Part shown: positions 28,401 through 39,842 of the stretch, piece by piece
How positions within the stretch are numbered: the stretch's first letter is position 1
Layout of the letters: the number at the start of each line of letters is the position of its first letter
Assembly: GCA_008931825.1 (NCBI GenBank)
Contig: QXVZ01020756.1
Coordinates: forward strand, 248,001 to 312,000
Length of the DNA stretch: 64,000 bases
DNA from: Phallusia fumigata
Taxonomy: Eukaryota; Chordata; Ascidiacea; Phlebobranchia; Ascidiidae
Direction of reading: 5' to 3'
Notes under the pieces: model-generated
Seen by the model: the letters and a program-made list of their open reading frames with translations, nothing else
Told to the model about the DNA's origin: nothing
The model's database searches: none
Translations under genes and position numbers: made by a program

Positions 28401-29905
28401 TGTGTACATTTGTGCTAAATAGTTAAAACCAAAACAGATCTAATATTTTTTAAATGATATCTTGGTAGTTTTGATGCAAATACCTTTCAATAAGCTTATT
28501 AATATTCAGTAAGTTGCCACCGGTACCTCTTAGTGGGTTAAATCAGTTTATTTGCTGCTAAACAGTTCAAAACATGATGTTAACCAACCGTCAAATGCAA
28601 TTTAGGCTTACAAAAAAAGGAGTAATACTGCTATGAATTATTGAACAGTACTTACTTTAAATGGTGCTTTGACACCGAGAATTTGGCACCTATACGGCGT
28701 CAAAACCTAAAATGAAAGACAAAACTACTTTGAAATACTATTAGTATTTTTCATTGTTTACTGCACTTCAAGCAAATTACAAACTTGAAAGGCATATACA
28801 TCTGTTACAAATAGCTGTATATATGTTAACTCAAATAGTCAACAAATTTTGCATTTTAGTCACAAAGGGCACAGGGATAGATGATGCATAATTCTTGTAA
28901 ACAGATTAGTTCAGTACTAAGAATACCAAACCTTAGGACAACATGTTTTAAATCAAGCTGGTTTCATTAAAAGGACAAAAACAATAAGAGTTAGTGTCTA
29001 AAATACAATTTTAGTCTAAGTGTCCATCCATATTTTCCATAAGCAGGAAATACCAGCAATGCAGGAAGTTATTGGAAGTTGGCAATTAACCAGATATATG
29101 GGATGCAATGCAATGTCAAACAAGATTTGTTTTTGAGTAAATCAACACAATTGGCAACTATTTTTTATGCTGGCAGAAATAGTAAAGACTTTTTTACAAC
29201 CATATACTCAAAAATACAGTTAACTTGGATTATACTTTGCAAGGTTCAGTACTTATTTTAAATATGAATGTACATTTATACAGTCAACTAAGATCTTTGG
29301 ATGTGACAAAATTTGCAAACATTTATTCTTACTAAAACTTTGGCATCAACTTTGTCCCCTTGAGGTCGCTCCAACTTGACCATCTTTTTTAAAGTGACCA
29401 CGTTTTTCCGGCCAATGACATCGCGGATACCCTCTAAATAAAAAATACAACTCATTAATTTATCAAACACTCTAAAACTGAGGAAAGCGGAGAAATATAA
29501 AGTTGCATTTCATTTCAAAAAGGCACTAGTTGACAAAAGTGTTTTTATAGAGCCAAGACACAAAAAAGATTGGAACATTTACTATTAGATTGCTAAATGA
29601 CATATATTTAAAGGTAAATTTGAAAGAAAAAAACAAACTTTCTTTACAGATTAACTCAAATAAAAAAGCTTTCTGTGATTTTACTTTTTAAATTCCCAAT
29701 TTCTAGGAAATAAAGGAAGCTGCAATGCAGCAGGTAGCTTAACTGTGGAGTCATTATGAGCACTAGCATAGTACTAAATAGTGCAGTAATCTTATAGACA
29801 ATATTGAAATATGATACTGTGATTTAATAGTTTGACAATCATACCTGCGATGTCATATGGGACATTGCTTGCAGAAGCAAACGAAGGTTTTTTACCCTTC
29901 ACCAT
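1496..29905 (-). CDS. CARMIL: CARMIL (capping protein regulator and myosin 1 linker)
   Basis: Actin-regulatory scaffold that binds the barbed-end capping protein CP and uncaps filaments at the leading-edge membrane. The 39-exon model gives about 1571 residues; human CARMIL1 is about 1370. Start ATG is 29905-29903. Residues about 20-150 form the PH-like domain (GRKNVV, KVLVLTPYR). About 210-690 are leucine-rich repeats ([30 protein letters not shown]). About 690-870 form the helical dimerisation domain (LLLRN, VTSTAQQ, RDAKNSK). About 1055-1214 is a Lys/Glu-rich insert. About 1245-1262 is the CP-interaction motif (LDHVTKSRPR then VDDFF). The rest is Pro/Lys-rich, ending ASWGKL..KTE. Exons, 5' to 3': 29845-29905, 29333-29433, 28656-28706, 28084-28143, 27592-27716, 26456-26621, 24829-24902, 24048-24123, 23648-23736, 23186-23355, 22802-22920, 22370-22447, 21962-22038, 19907-19946, 19654-19724, 19414-19486, 18986-19108, 18509-18622, 18025-18128, 17402-17539, 16981-17189, 16670-16782, 15366-15485, 15232-15288, 14898-15010, 13891-13978, 10222-10539, 9559-9793, 5842-6321, 5430-5533, 5074-5168, 4187-4275, 3818-3954, 3206-3352, 2599-2815, 2321-2350, 2025-2132, 1878-1913, 1496-1605. 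All phases agree. Weakest boundaries: both ends of exon 10222-10539. Vertebrates have three CARMIL paralogues; which this matches is not decided. Confidence 0.93.
4005..4125 (+). repeat. Possible tRNA-derived SINE fragment (B-box-like)
   Basis: Inside a CARMIL intron, a GGGTTCAAATCCC block near 4017-4029 matches a polymerase III B box with its T-stem. I could not find a matching A box or a cloverleaf, so this is at most a truncated tRNA-derived SINE. A chance match is possible. Confidence 0.3.
5842..6321 (-). repeat. Lys/Glu-rich low-complexity coding exon of CARMIL
   Basis: A single 480-base CARMIL exon codes for about 160 residues dominated by K and E, with runs such as [18 protein letters not shown]. 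The composition suggests a disordered or charged single-helix spacer. It lies between the helical domain and the capping-protein-binding motif, where vertebrate CARMILs have a much shorter linker. The other frame of the same strand is also open but is Arg/Lys-only and is a shadow. Confidence 0.75.
6322..9558. other. CARMIL intron, 3.2 kb
   Basis: No nested gene is supported. It contains a short direct repeat: 24-base copies at 7343-7366 and 7388-7411 that differ at one base. A TGACGTCA octamer lies near 8294. Confidence 0.6.
7343..7411. repeat. Short tandem duplication in a CARMIL intron
   Basis: The 24-base block starting cagccgttcatcaagcg occurs twice, 45 bases apart, with a single mismatch. 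This is a local duplication of no evident function. Confidence 0.7.
10540..13890. other. CARMIL intron, 3.3 kb
   Basis: The intron between the last helical-domain exon and exon 10222-10539. No exon or nested gene could be supported on either strand. It contains the tandem duplication at 13303-13765. An unrecognised small CARMIL exon here cannot be excluded because the linker is poorly conserved. Confidence 0.5.
13303..13765. repeat. Two diverged tandem units of about 230 bases
   Basis: Unit 1 (about 13303-13525) and unit 2 (about 13533-13765) run in parallel. Shared blocks in order are a gaactttgaa / gaacgttgaa start, tttgcttgttttgtgtacatg, gttgcagtttaaaaat, and a gacttgatgtatttt-type end. 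By eye they are roughly 70-75% alike, so this is an old tandem duplication within a CARMIL intron. Confidence 0.65.
20058..20526. mobile_element. MITE-like element with hAT-type termini
   Basis: The ends are inverted: TAGGGATGCAC..ATAC on the left and GTAT.GTGCATCCCTA on the right. The TAGGGATGCAC terminus is typical of hAT-family non-autonomous elements. About 469 bases, AT-rich, without a coding frame. A clear 8-bp target duplication was not found. It lies in the CARMIL intron between exons 19907-19946 and 21962-22038. Confidence 0.55.
27184..27482. mobile_element. Small MITE candidate with GATGGGTCAA inverted ends
   Basis: A left block (gagatgggtcaaaac, near 27188) faces a right block (gacttgacccatcccc, ending near 27480) in inverted orientation, enclosing about 300 bases without coding potential. 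It lies in a CARMIL intron. The target duplication is unclear, so the family is unassigned. Confidence 0.4.
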
Positions 29906-29925
29906 TTTACTGTGTTATAGAACAA
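29906..29925 (-). promoter_or_regulatory. Possible splice acceptor just before the CARMIL start
   Basis: On the minus strand a sequence ending in ACAG lies about five bases before the ATG. It could be the acceptor of a 5'-UTR intron or of spliced-leader trans-splicing. No upstream donor was identified. RNA evidence would be needed to choose between the two. Confidence 0.3.
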
Positions 29926-31354
29926 TTGAATTTCAACTCATTTTAAAAAATCCAATGCCTCTTAACTAAACTTACAATTGCATTTCCTCAACACCAAAAC
30001 AATATTTTGTTACAAATTAAAATCATTCTGTGCAAAATGATTCTTGCTTAACCATGACCCACGACGACCTAACGTGTTAAATTTGCGCATAACTTTTCTT
30101 TACTCCGGACTATATGTTATCAAACACAATTGCAGACTCTGTTTGGGCAACGCTCGGCACTTACGCAGTGGCAAGTCAATCCCTCACTATTTTTAAACTT
30201 CACTCAACGTCACATGTTTCGAACCTAAATAAACTCAACCTCGTAGTCCAGCAATGCGGAAATTCAATCCTATCAATTCTTCCACCAAAGAAATGATGTC
30301 ACGCACCGCTGCGTTTTGTCATTAATCCGCAATCAAGTGGAACCAGCGGGAAGTTTAGTTAAGTCTATTCCGGAATATTATGAGACTGATTCAAGCGATT
30401 TAAAATCAACGGCTTTTCTTTGTATGTTTGTGTTTTGTATATTTTTGGAAAAAACTATCGGGTGAGGTTTAATTACACGTGGAATAACGGAAAAACCACA
30501 CTGATGGCGGCGTTTATCTGTTGTTTGAGTACAGTGTTTTTCAACTTCTTTTAATGTAACGCATTATTGACATAATTTTCGTCGCACCAGGGATAAAAAA
30601 TGAATAAAGACGCTTTTTAGCAAAGTTGCATTTATTAGTGTAAAAACAGTTTAGTTAGGAAACAGGTATATAGTGCGACGCCCTTGGAAATATAAAGAAC
30701 GACGCATTTGGGCGTCGCGATGGACAGTTTGGGAACTACGAGAGTAGTCGTAAGGTACTTTTTTTAAACCTAAAGCCCATAGAGCATGATGAGTAATGCA
30801 TTTGGCCATTTAATAAAAGCGTATCGTCGCAAAAGCAAACAGCTATATAGCGTACACCAAACGTATTTTTTCTGAAGCGTTAACAACAGCCCAACGCACA
30901 CGTACCGTCATGTATACCTGGCAACACATAGCAGTATTGCGAGTTGCGACACAACACAAGGGTGAAAAGTGAAAATTAAACGCTGTAAAATAATTCATTT
31001 TTGTTAGGGGTGAGCTTGTAGTTTGCCACTATGCTTGTGTTTAATGAGATTTGTAATATTGCAACATTTGTTGCCTGATATTGCGTAAATTTGGATGATT
31101 AACCTTAAATGACTGTGAGTCATTTACGCTAAATGTTAATTATTGTGTTTCATAGCTGATTGTAAATACGATAGTGTTTCAAAAATGTACATCACTAAAA
31201 TAACCAGAGTACTTAGCGAAACAAAAATATTTGCAAATTTTCACACGTATGTGGTGTTAAGAACTGCAATGTTTTCCCAAAAAAACACCAATTATAGCCC
31301 AGAATGAACGGTTTTCTAAAAATGTTTGCAAAATTGGAAGATGAAAAAAAAGAG
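29926..31354. other. Intergenic, upstream of CARMIL
   Basis: Likely holds the CARMIL promoter; no core element could be identified with confidence. A 9-bp inverted pair (gcgacgccc near 30675, gggcgtcgc near 30711) could form a hairpin. No gene was recognised. Confidence 0.5.
31344..31351 (-). terminator. RNA polymerase III terminator of tRNA-Lys
   Basis: A run of eight A on the plus strand, hence eight T on the minus strand, begins three bases after the tRNA 3' end. This is the standard polymerase III stop signal and supports an active tRNA gene. Confidence 0.85.
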
Positions 31355-31427
31355 CGCCCGATAAGGGACTTGAACCCTTGACCGTTGGATTAAAAGTCCA
31401 ACGCTCTACCGACTGAGCTAACCGGGC
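31355..31427 (-). tRNA. tRNA-Lys: tRNA-Lys (anticodon UUU)
   Basis: A 73-base cloverleaf reads on the minus strand from GCCCGGT. The acceptor stem GCCCGGT pairs with ATCGGGC (one G-U pair), followed by discriminator G. The D-arm TAGCTCAGTCGGTAGAGC is a good A box. The anticodon stem TTGGA/TCCAA flanks the loop CTTTTAA with anticodon TTT. The T-arm GGGTTCAAGTCCC is a good B box. No intron is present, and CCA is not encoded, as expected in eukaryotes. Confidence 0.97.
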
Positions 31428-33163
31428 TCACGAGTGGGAGATGGCGTAATGCGCTAGTTATACCACGCGCAAAAACACCACGTGTTTCGCACGAGCCTTT
31501 ATTTTAAGTTAAATTATTTTTTTGTTAGGGGGCAAAGCATTTTGCATTCTTCGTCTTTTATTTCAGGAGACGCAAGAATTTTTTACGTCAAAAGCAAAAT
31601 TGTAACACGTGTTTTAACATAGGAAAACTACTTGTTTGGTATGCAACATTAAGCCAAACACAAAAGACATTATTTTGTGTTGCTTTTGTGTTTTTTATAC
31701 GAAACATTTGTGTTACCCATTCTTGAAAACAGTAAACTATCTAACAGTAAATTAAGCAGCGTACTTGCAAAATCAGTTTCAATATTAAACAATACTGTGG
31801 TCCTGCACGTTTTTAACAAATCACAGCATTGACATGTGTAGCCTATTTTTGCATTTAAAATTTGTTAGAGGCTTTCCAGCTAGTTTTAGGCGATTAACGG
31901 TGGCCGGTAACCTGCTGTTGACACTATATTCAAATCGGTTATGCAAACTTGTTGATATCTCTACTTCGGCCATCCAAACGTAAAATCCCTCTTCCCCGCA
32001 AAACAATTCAAAATCCACAATCAAAACACAACACAAATGAGCGCTCTTTCGCACACCAAGAATACAAATAAACTTAAAGTCGCGTAACAAAATAAAATTA
32101 GACCTACAACTGTATGTATTAGTCTGGGCGACATATATGCATAGATTTATACTTTAAGCTTGTTTCCCCGAATGATGGTAATACCGAGAAGGAAGACTCT
32201 CATTCGGCTATACGTTACAGGCCTCATACATAGTCTTAACTAATGACGGCTTCAGGGCCGGTCCCTAACAAAACTATGTACTTTATTATTTCCGCATTCT
32301 ACCAAGTATATTTTACCCACCTCTAAAACTTTCAACACTTCTTCGATTCATCTTAAATTTTGGCCTGTTGCAGCTATGTCACTAAGGCCTATCCCTATCA
32401 CAGTCTAAAGCAGTCTAAGCAAAATCGCTGTTTTCTTCAAGCCAACAGCAAGTTATCACGGACAAAGTCCAATATGTCCTTTTGCAATATTTACTACGTG
32501 TTCTGTGCGCTGCAAAGGTTTCAGCGTTTCAGCGCAGGGTTGCGTAAAGATAATTTCGCCTGGTGACCGAAAGTGTAGTGAGTTAACTGTATGGCAGTCT
32601 GGTTATATGCGTTCACTCAACGTTAACTGTGAGTTTATGGCGCAGATATAATTAAACCGCGACAGTGTTTTGTTGCCCTAAATGTTTAACTAATGCATTA
32701 TAATGGTTCATGGATATGCGATTAGTCAGCATGCTTCTAAGAGTTGTGTTTTGTAAAACAACTAGATTTCGTTGTTTTGTTTTGTTAACCTCGACATTTT
32801 GCAACTCCATAATCACAAAATGAATGGTAGCGGACATTGGAGTCTATCTGACACGTTGGGTAAACGTGTTTGTAAAAGCACTTATTTTTTCCAATGATTC
32901 AAAAAACTAATAAATTTGTACTCCTAATTTACGATTGACGTTGGGTCTTAAGAATTTTACATGTACAAAAATTTTGTGAAACAAAAATTGCCTAAATGGT
33001 AAACTGCCGGGCAAATTGTCTGATGAGGTCCCAAGCATTTTTTAGCTTGTCTAGTAATTATAACCGATGCTTAAAACGCATCTGGGAGGTTGAGTTTTAG
33101 ATTTTACAATCGGCCAAAAACAGCAGCCAGCTTTAGTTCTTGGCGTGGCTTTTACCTACCCAA
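31428..33163. other. Intergenic or 3'-UTR stretch, no gene supported
   Basis: Lies between the tRNA and the unrecognised minus-strand gene. It may hold that gene's 3' UTR or further exons, because the last modelled exon also contains a usable donor (GAAG|GTGGG near 33219). Open frames at 31821-32090 and 32652-32837 have no recognisable content or consistent splice sites. Confidence 0.45.
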
Positions 33164-36100
33164 TTACAAGCAATATTTCATAACACTCGCGCTGCTTCCA
33201 TTACAACCACACAACCCACCTTCCTGCTTAATAGACGTAGAACCTTCTAGAAGTCCACCAATCATGCTTATTGTATCATCAAATGGTGATGGGTTTGGAA
33301 TCACTTCATTCATACGAAGATTTCCGTTTCTCGGCATGCGATCTACAGTTGGATAACATAGTTATTAAAGTATAGTGTTTTTGTTCGATAAAAATTAGGT
33401 GGACCATTTTGCATTTTATAAATAAAAACAACGTTTTGGGTAAGTGGGGTTAAGAAACAACAATAAAGCAAAATTTAACTAAAGTAGTGGCAAATCAGTG
33501 CAATACTGTTTTCCTCGTGAGTGCATGGTACAACTAATTAGTGAGTAAATTCGTGTGGTGGCAAGCATTAGCGGACTTGGCTAATGGCGCAACCTCCGGA
33601 ACAATCGTTGTTTCCAGCTTATCAAAACGATTTACTGAGAAAACGAAACACACAAACTCGATATAATGTCATACAGTTGAATAGTACAAAAGCAACTGGC
33701 TACCTTTGTATCATATCCGCCACCACTATTGTCCAACTATGACCTATTTCTTGGTAGCATGCAAAGATCAACTTACTCATACTGACAGTGTCGTCGCTCG
33801 TTTTCTTGGGTTTCTTCGGCGATTTGAAGGTAAACTTCTTAGAATTACGAGGCGAAGGACTTGGGTCATGCAAAGATAGGTTCTGAATGGACTCGCCCTT
33901 TCCCAAGCTGTGGATTTTAATTCCACGCTGCACATGAAAAAAATAGTAATCTAAAATTGAAGATGGTTTAGTTTAGCAGAATAAAAATTGGTAACGAAAC
34001 TCGCCTTGCTTTTTACCACACGTTGTTTGTAGTTTGGATTACATTAAAAGAACTTCTATCAGTTTATCAAAACGCACTCCAACAAAATTTAAACCGTTTT
34101 GAGAAACTGATAAAAACGTTTATCCAAAGTGGAATAAGTTATCACTAAAAAATCCTCTTTAACCAGGTATTAATGTTGTTCAAGGCGAATAGAACAAATA
34201 TATTGATTTTTTGGGGGGCAAGGGATAGTTATCGCCCAACTGCATTACATAATTCCCTCGAATCTATCAGTCGGTATTTGGATGAGTGTTTTAAAACAAT
34301 TGTCAATTCTCTAACATCATTTCATAACACATTTCATCATTGCTAAGGCACCATGTATTACACCATGTACTGTACCCTTAAAACAGACTGCAATTTAAAA
34401 TTATGCTACCCGGATGTGTACGCGTTAAGATGTTAGAGTGGTTGACACACACGATAAATGCCTTTAGTAAGTGACTCTGGCGGGAGGTGGAAGTCAGTAA
34501 AGCGAGGCGCGGTGTCTCCCACACTATGTCCGTATTCATTTCTTTATCCGCCAACAAAGTTGAGCATTTCTGTTTCAACAGTATTGAGGGAATAAAATGT
34601 ATGTTACATCTGGCAAAAAAGTTTAGTGGTTGGGAATGGTTTTTTCACAGTAATGTCTCATGGCGATCATAAGTTATGCCTATTTGCAAATATTATTGCC
34701 AAACAACTACCACTGCTTACAATCGGTATTTATACACAGTTACATTAGCAAATGTATTTTTTTACTACAACTAATTTTTCTGCTGAATTTTTTCTGTTTT
34801 TTTTTGCACATTACGTGCCCCCAATATTTGCCCATTACCTAATACCTATTCCCAAGTGGTATTCCTGGTCCCGTAAAAGTTGTACAAGAACAACAAATCA
34901 TCGAGTTCGTCGATCCACTTAAAACTTACCCTGAGTGTTCCACTTAAGCTTGTAGTCTCAACTTGATCAGTGGCAGCGAGTTTAATGCCTCTTTTGAGTG
35001 TTCCACTCAGGCCAAGTCCTTCTTTGGTGCTGCCATTTCCTTGAGAGCTACAACAGCATAGCAGGTAATACCCTGACTGAAGGCACAGTACATACAAAGC
35101 GAGTTGCACAGCGCCAGGCCTTCTATAGGCTGTTATGCAGGCATACACCGTTATCGAGCCAGCACAACTTCCGTTATAGCTGAACGCGCGACCTACGTTC
35201 TAGCAAGTTGTACGTGATGTGTGTGTTGGTGGATTGGAAGATGAATTCAAATGTTAAAGTCAGAAGGCACAAGGGCAGCACGAAGCGTTTAGACCCGAAT
35301 GTTTGTTGAGTCATGTTGGCGCGTGTTAAAAAGATGATAAATGTGTTTTTATCTCCTTTTTTCACGAATACAAGAATACTCTCTAATTCTGGTCCGTACC
35401 TTATTGGCACGGCCAGTAAATATTCTAAGTGTTTGTTCGTTTGGCGATTTAGCTGGTTTTACCGAACTCAGGAATTCTCCCTTACTGTTAGGTTGGAAAC
35501 CTTTGACTTGCCTTCTTTAAACCAAACGAGTTTAAAACAATGGCCAGGGCGTATGGACAACTGAGGGATTTAAATATGGCGCATGCAAAAAGCATTTGAC
35601 TCAATAGGGTTTCAATTTACAGTCATAATCCCTCAGTAGTTTACATTTCTTAGAGTTGGTTGGCCCGCGCTCTAATCAGTTTTCAGCTTTGAGGTAAATG
35701 CGTGTTTTACAACACACCTGCCTGCTGTGCGTAAAGTTAACACAGGTTTAATGACTTCACGAAGCTCGCAAGGAAATCCGCGTTTAAGGGTCTCAGGTTG
35801 TTTTATTTGTTCAAAGGTACCGGAGGGCTTGTTTCGATTTAAAACAAGAGACCTGACACTCTTGTCATTCGAATCAAAACAAGCTAAGCGCCCTGACAAA
35901 AACACACTAGATAAACAATAGAATGATTCATAAGAACAAACCGGTTATGACGTGACAAACCTAATGTGCTTTTGGAAAGAAGTATTGTTGTTTTTAAATT
36001 GTGCAATAATAGAACATTTGCAGCAACACCAGACGGCTCCTGTGTAGAAATTTATCCTGTTTACTACACATTTTGGTATTTTACTCAACTATGGAGGCGG

Positions 36101-36740
36101 TGTTGTGGGATCAATTAAAAGAAACTTCCACAATAGATTGACATTCGGGTCTAACCCTTCCAATATGCGACATTACTGGAGAAAAAGCAACAAATCATTT
36201 TGACCTGGGTCAAGGAAAAATCGATACATTTTTACCATTACAAGTTCACATTATGTCGGTTCGTTATTCAACATGTCACAAAATAATGTAATTTCTCCTA
36301 CGTTTGCCGCCTGAACTGTGTCAAATCAAAAGTACAGTAATAGATTTTCTATTTCTAAGCTCAGCAGAGTAATTTGTGTGGAAATTCTAAGTGATTTTTT
36401 ACTAAAAAAAGGTATTCGAACCTTAGTTTTGGGAAACCACTCAACAGTTTCGCTACCAAACCATACATACGGTTGACCTATTTATACCCACAAAACCCAT
36501 GCCACATCAGTAGACATAATTAATGGAATAACTCCAACCAGCCCCACAATAGCGACGGTTTTGGTCAGATATGTGATTTGTGAACTCTGTAAAACCTGAG
36601 TTATAACGAAAAATTCATTTACACAGAAAAAAGAGATTTATTACTCACTATCGGTTCGAGTTCCGGGGCGATGGTAATTCGTCCGAATCGACATCGAGTG
36701 TCCCGTACTCGCCCGAGTACGTTTTCACTCCGTTACTCAT
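33164..36740 (-). CDS. Unrecognised 5-exon protein with TLKRG-type repeats
   Basis: I do not recognise this protein. Exons: 36649-36740, 35718-35906, 34930-35047, 33777-33927, 33164-33342. Phases (2, 2, 0, 1) agree at every junction and the model gives 242 residues. The start is ATAAATGAG with Met at 36740. It has no signal peptide and no membrane segment. A short motif recurs three times: ETLKRGF, SGTLKRGIKL and SGTLRRGIKI. Between and after these lie Ser/Pro/Lys-rich segments (PSPSPRNSKK, KSPKKPKK), suggesting a phosphorylated, largely disordered cytosolic or nuclear protein. PSPRNS appears near both ends. The stop is at 33164-33166, but splicing at 33219 would replace the last 18 residues with unknown exons. 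A function cannot be named. Confidence 0.6.
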
Positions 36741-39700
36741 TTATGTAACTTTGAGTAATCCCAAGAACCAATGAGTTATTAAACAGCAACCAGCGTTATA
36801 TCAAAGTATTACAGAAAACATGTTGCAGTAGAATCGCTGCAAAAAAACACATGCTTGGCTGCCTTTCAGGTGTTTAGATGGTTAACAAAAAATCAAAGCA
36901 GAAAACTTAAAGTGAACATTTGCATAGTTTTGGCTTATCAAAAAACCTGTCAGATATGCAAATTCAATTCTTATACACGCCACACCACAACACAGGCTGT
37001 GCGAATTTATAAAGATATCCGCGCAGTACCAGTTTATGCAACAAAGGACGAACCTAAACGTTTCCTTATTTTGCATGCATTTTTTCGGGATAGCTTCAAA
37101 GTAGGGTTTCAATGCCTTCAAAAAGTTCTAAGAAAAGTCAAAATTGTTAATTACACAAAACTCGGCTTGTTTCCATACCAAATTGTCATTTGCGCTCGTA
37201 TTATCTTTAAAAATCATCTATACAAACACATATAGCAAAGTACAAGCGGAACGTCAAACTATTTATACTGCATGACACTATGTCCAACTATACTGACCAC
37301 TTCTATCGTCCTTTAAACCGTTATGATGTATCCTCTGCCGTAGCCTCGTATATACACAGTGCCAGACCAATTGTTGTTAGTCATAACGGTGCAACCCACG
37401 CTTTATCTTCTGATTTCCGCAACAACATCATCTGATTTGGCGCGCAACGGCCTGGCCTCTTGCAACTGTTGGACTTTCAGTAGTTGTAAACGGCTGTGAT
37501 GTTATGTAGGCTAATTAATTATTGTATCGCAAATATTTGGATTTCAGAGTGCCCGCTGCACGTAGAAATCGGTCTTCCCTCTCCTCCCCTCACAAATACA
37601 AACTATGTTACAAAAAACTAAAAAACAAACAAATCGAACATATAACCTTCTCTGTGCGAAACACTGCCAATTATTTTGATGTAAAGAAGCTATACAAACT
37701 ATAGGAAAGCTTTTTTACCCTTAGTGTACATATCCCACTTTACACCGCTGTGCGTGGCATACTTATTAATACCGTTTAAAATATAAAATGTTCGATGTTT
37801 TATTCTCAACTAACTTCAAAATTCCAAACCGAATTAAATACTGCGTTTTATTGCTATTTTTAAGAGAAAAAAACAACCAATGCTTTGAAATTAGGAATGA
37901 AAAACGAAAATTTCCTAAAGTGTGCTGAGATTGTGGACTTGCGTGAATGTCATGTGAGGCTATGGTTTAGGATGATACGCCGAGGTCATTCACCAGTCAT
38001 TTCTCGCCGAATAACGGTAAAATTAGTCAGCTCACAATTTGTCTGTTTTAGCCTCAGCTGTATGACGTAACTATACACCCAAAACAATACAACCGAAGCA
38101 AAATCCCAAGTGCAGCATGGGACTGTACTAAATGTCAATGCCCATATGAATTGAATACTGCACGTGAATTTAAAAGAGGTGTCGACTTCATACTTTCTAC
38201 CAAAATAAATCACGCTCATAATAATCAACCTGGCAGGCTATTAACTACATTGCGTCATAAAAAGGAAATTGGTTTGCTTTAGCGCACTAAATGTGTTAAC
38301 AAAGTAGCCTTTATCAATTATACATGACATGTCCGCTAATAAAATGTCAGCAAACTGAACTTTACTTGTCACAGAATATACAAACTGTCAGCCACTACAG
38401 TTACAAGACTGTTGTCATTTTGCTAACTAAGCCAATATGTGGTTAGCTCTATGATTATTGTGTGCGAGAAGTCTGCATGGTTAAAACATGACACACACAA
38501 AAAATGACTGCAAGCTAATTTCTGTGTACACATATATATGAAACTGATACTGTAGTTTTGTTGCCTCTCTGATTGAGAATGTGCTTCACGCGTGTATACA
38601 AATGTTGCAGAGAAGAGCAGTCTGGCCGGAAACTGGCACAACAAAGGTATGTTCTATTGCGGTGTGACATCAGAGGTCCACTGTTGCGACGTTAACAATA
38701 AAACTGGTGCTTTGTTTTCGCAGATTTCTTGACCAATTTTTTCCAAAAACCGCACATAAAACACTGTCCATAAAACCGAAAATGCTACATTTCAAATGTT
38801 TATTAAATCTATGTCAACACTAATTTGTTTCAATCGTTAGAAGTTAGTAGAAGGCGTTTTTTGGTAAATTTATTTACATAAAGTAGTGCTGCCACAAAAC
38901 TTTAATAAGTACGCAGCTGTAATTTGCAAACCTAGCCTCAATACAACTCCTGGCCCAAATTTTGGATTTAAACACAAACGTCAGCAGACCTATCACCCAT
39001 TACAGCTTATACGGTTATTGAAAAAATAAGGATGGTGCCAGGCGTGCTGTTCGTGGGATTAGTCATGTCTAGATCATCGGACTGACGCGAAATTGGCATA
39101 AAAGTTGAATGAAATAGCACGTGTGTGGTGCAATGTTCAAAAATGAGACTTTGCTTCTTGTTGGCAGGTGTATAGTTTCCTTTTAATTTGCGCCCATAAT
39201 TGGTGCCACCCTATACGTGTGGCAATTAAACGTGTCGACACAAGGCTCAATAGCAAATTTTCAACCTCGTTTCTTTTAACTTGTGTCATTTCAAAAGCGA
39301 ACAATAAACCAAATGGTAAACTATCTTTGCTTGTTCATTTTGTTAATTCCTGTTTCAGTTCGGTGAAATGTACTGTGTGAGTTCGATTTTCGAAAACTTT
39401 CCGAAACGTTTTTAGACAGTTTTACCGAATAAAACTTAGAAACCTGTGCCAAGACGCTCTTTAATAAGTCTTGTAATCGGTCGGTCACGTATCAAAGATC
39501 AATATAGTGTTACTTAATTATTGCCATTATGTTTGTAAACAAGTTAAAAAGGATGGATAGGAAACTATTGACTTGCTCTTAGAATGCAGTAGAACCAAAA
39601 TCCAACACAGACGCTTAAAAGGATTCGTTTAATAAGCTGCCACTTATAGAAAGGTCACAAAAGAACGAAACGATATTTTTCACAATTATTGTGGGTGTAC

Positions 39701-39842
39701 CACGATTGCCATGACAACAAGTCGTCGCTACTACAGCGCATGTGCAGTGAAGTGCGACGCGCTATAGAAACTTTAGTTAAATTAGGGGTTGAATGGTGTA
39801 GGGAATAAATTTGGCCGTTTGGGTGTATTTCTGCAACTGCGA
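36741..39842. other. Intergenic between two divergent unrecognised genes
   Basis: No gene, RNA or transposon end recognised. Open frames such as 36855-37235 lack family similarity and convincing splice context. It probably holds the promoters of the flanking genes, which point away from each other. Confidence 0.5.

Noticed and set aside
31821-32090. 89-codon minus-strand frame between the tRNA and the TLKRG-repeat gene
   Set aside because: No recognisable content and no consistent splice sites; possible exon of the gene above but unsupported.
32300-32360. Minus-strand ATG followed by a donor (MNRRSVESFR then GTGGGT)
   Set aside because: Looks like a small exon but its phase does not fit the exon ending at 33220 and no partner exon was found.
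36855-37235. 126-codon plus-strand frame
   Set aside because: Composition is not protein-like and there is no splice or promoter context.
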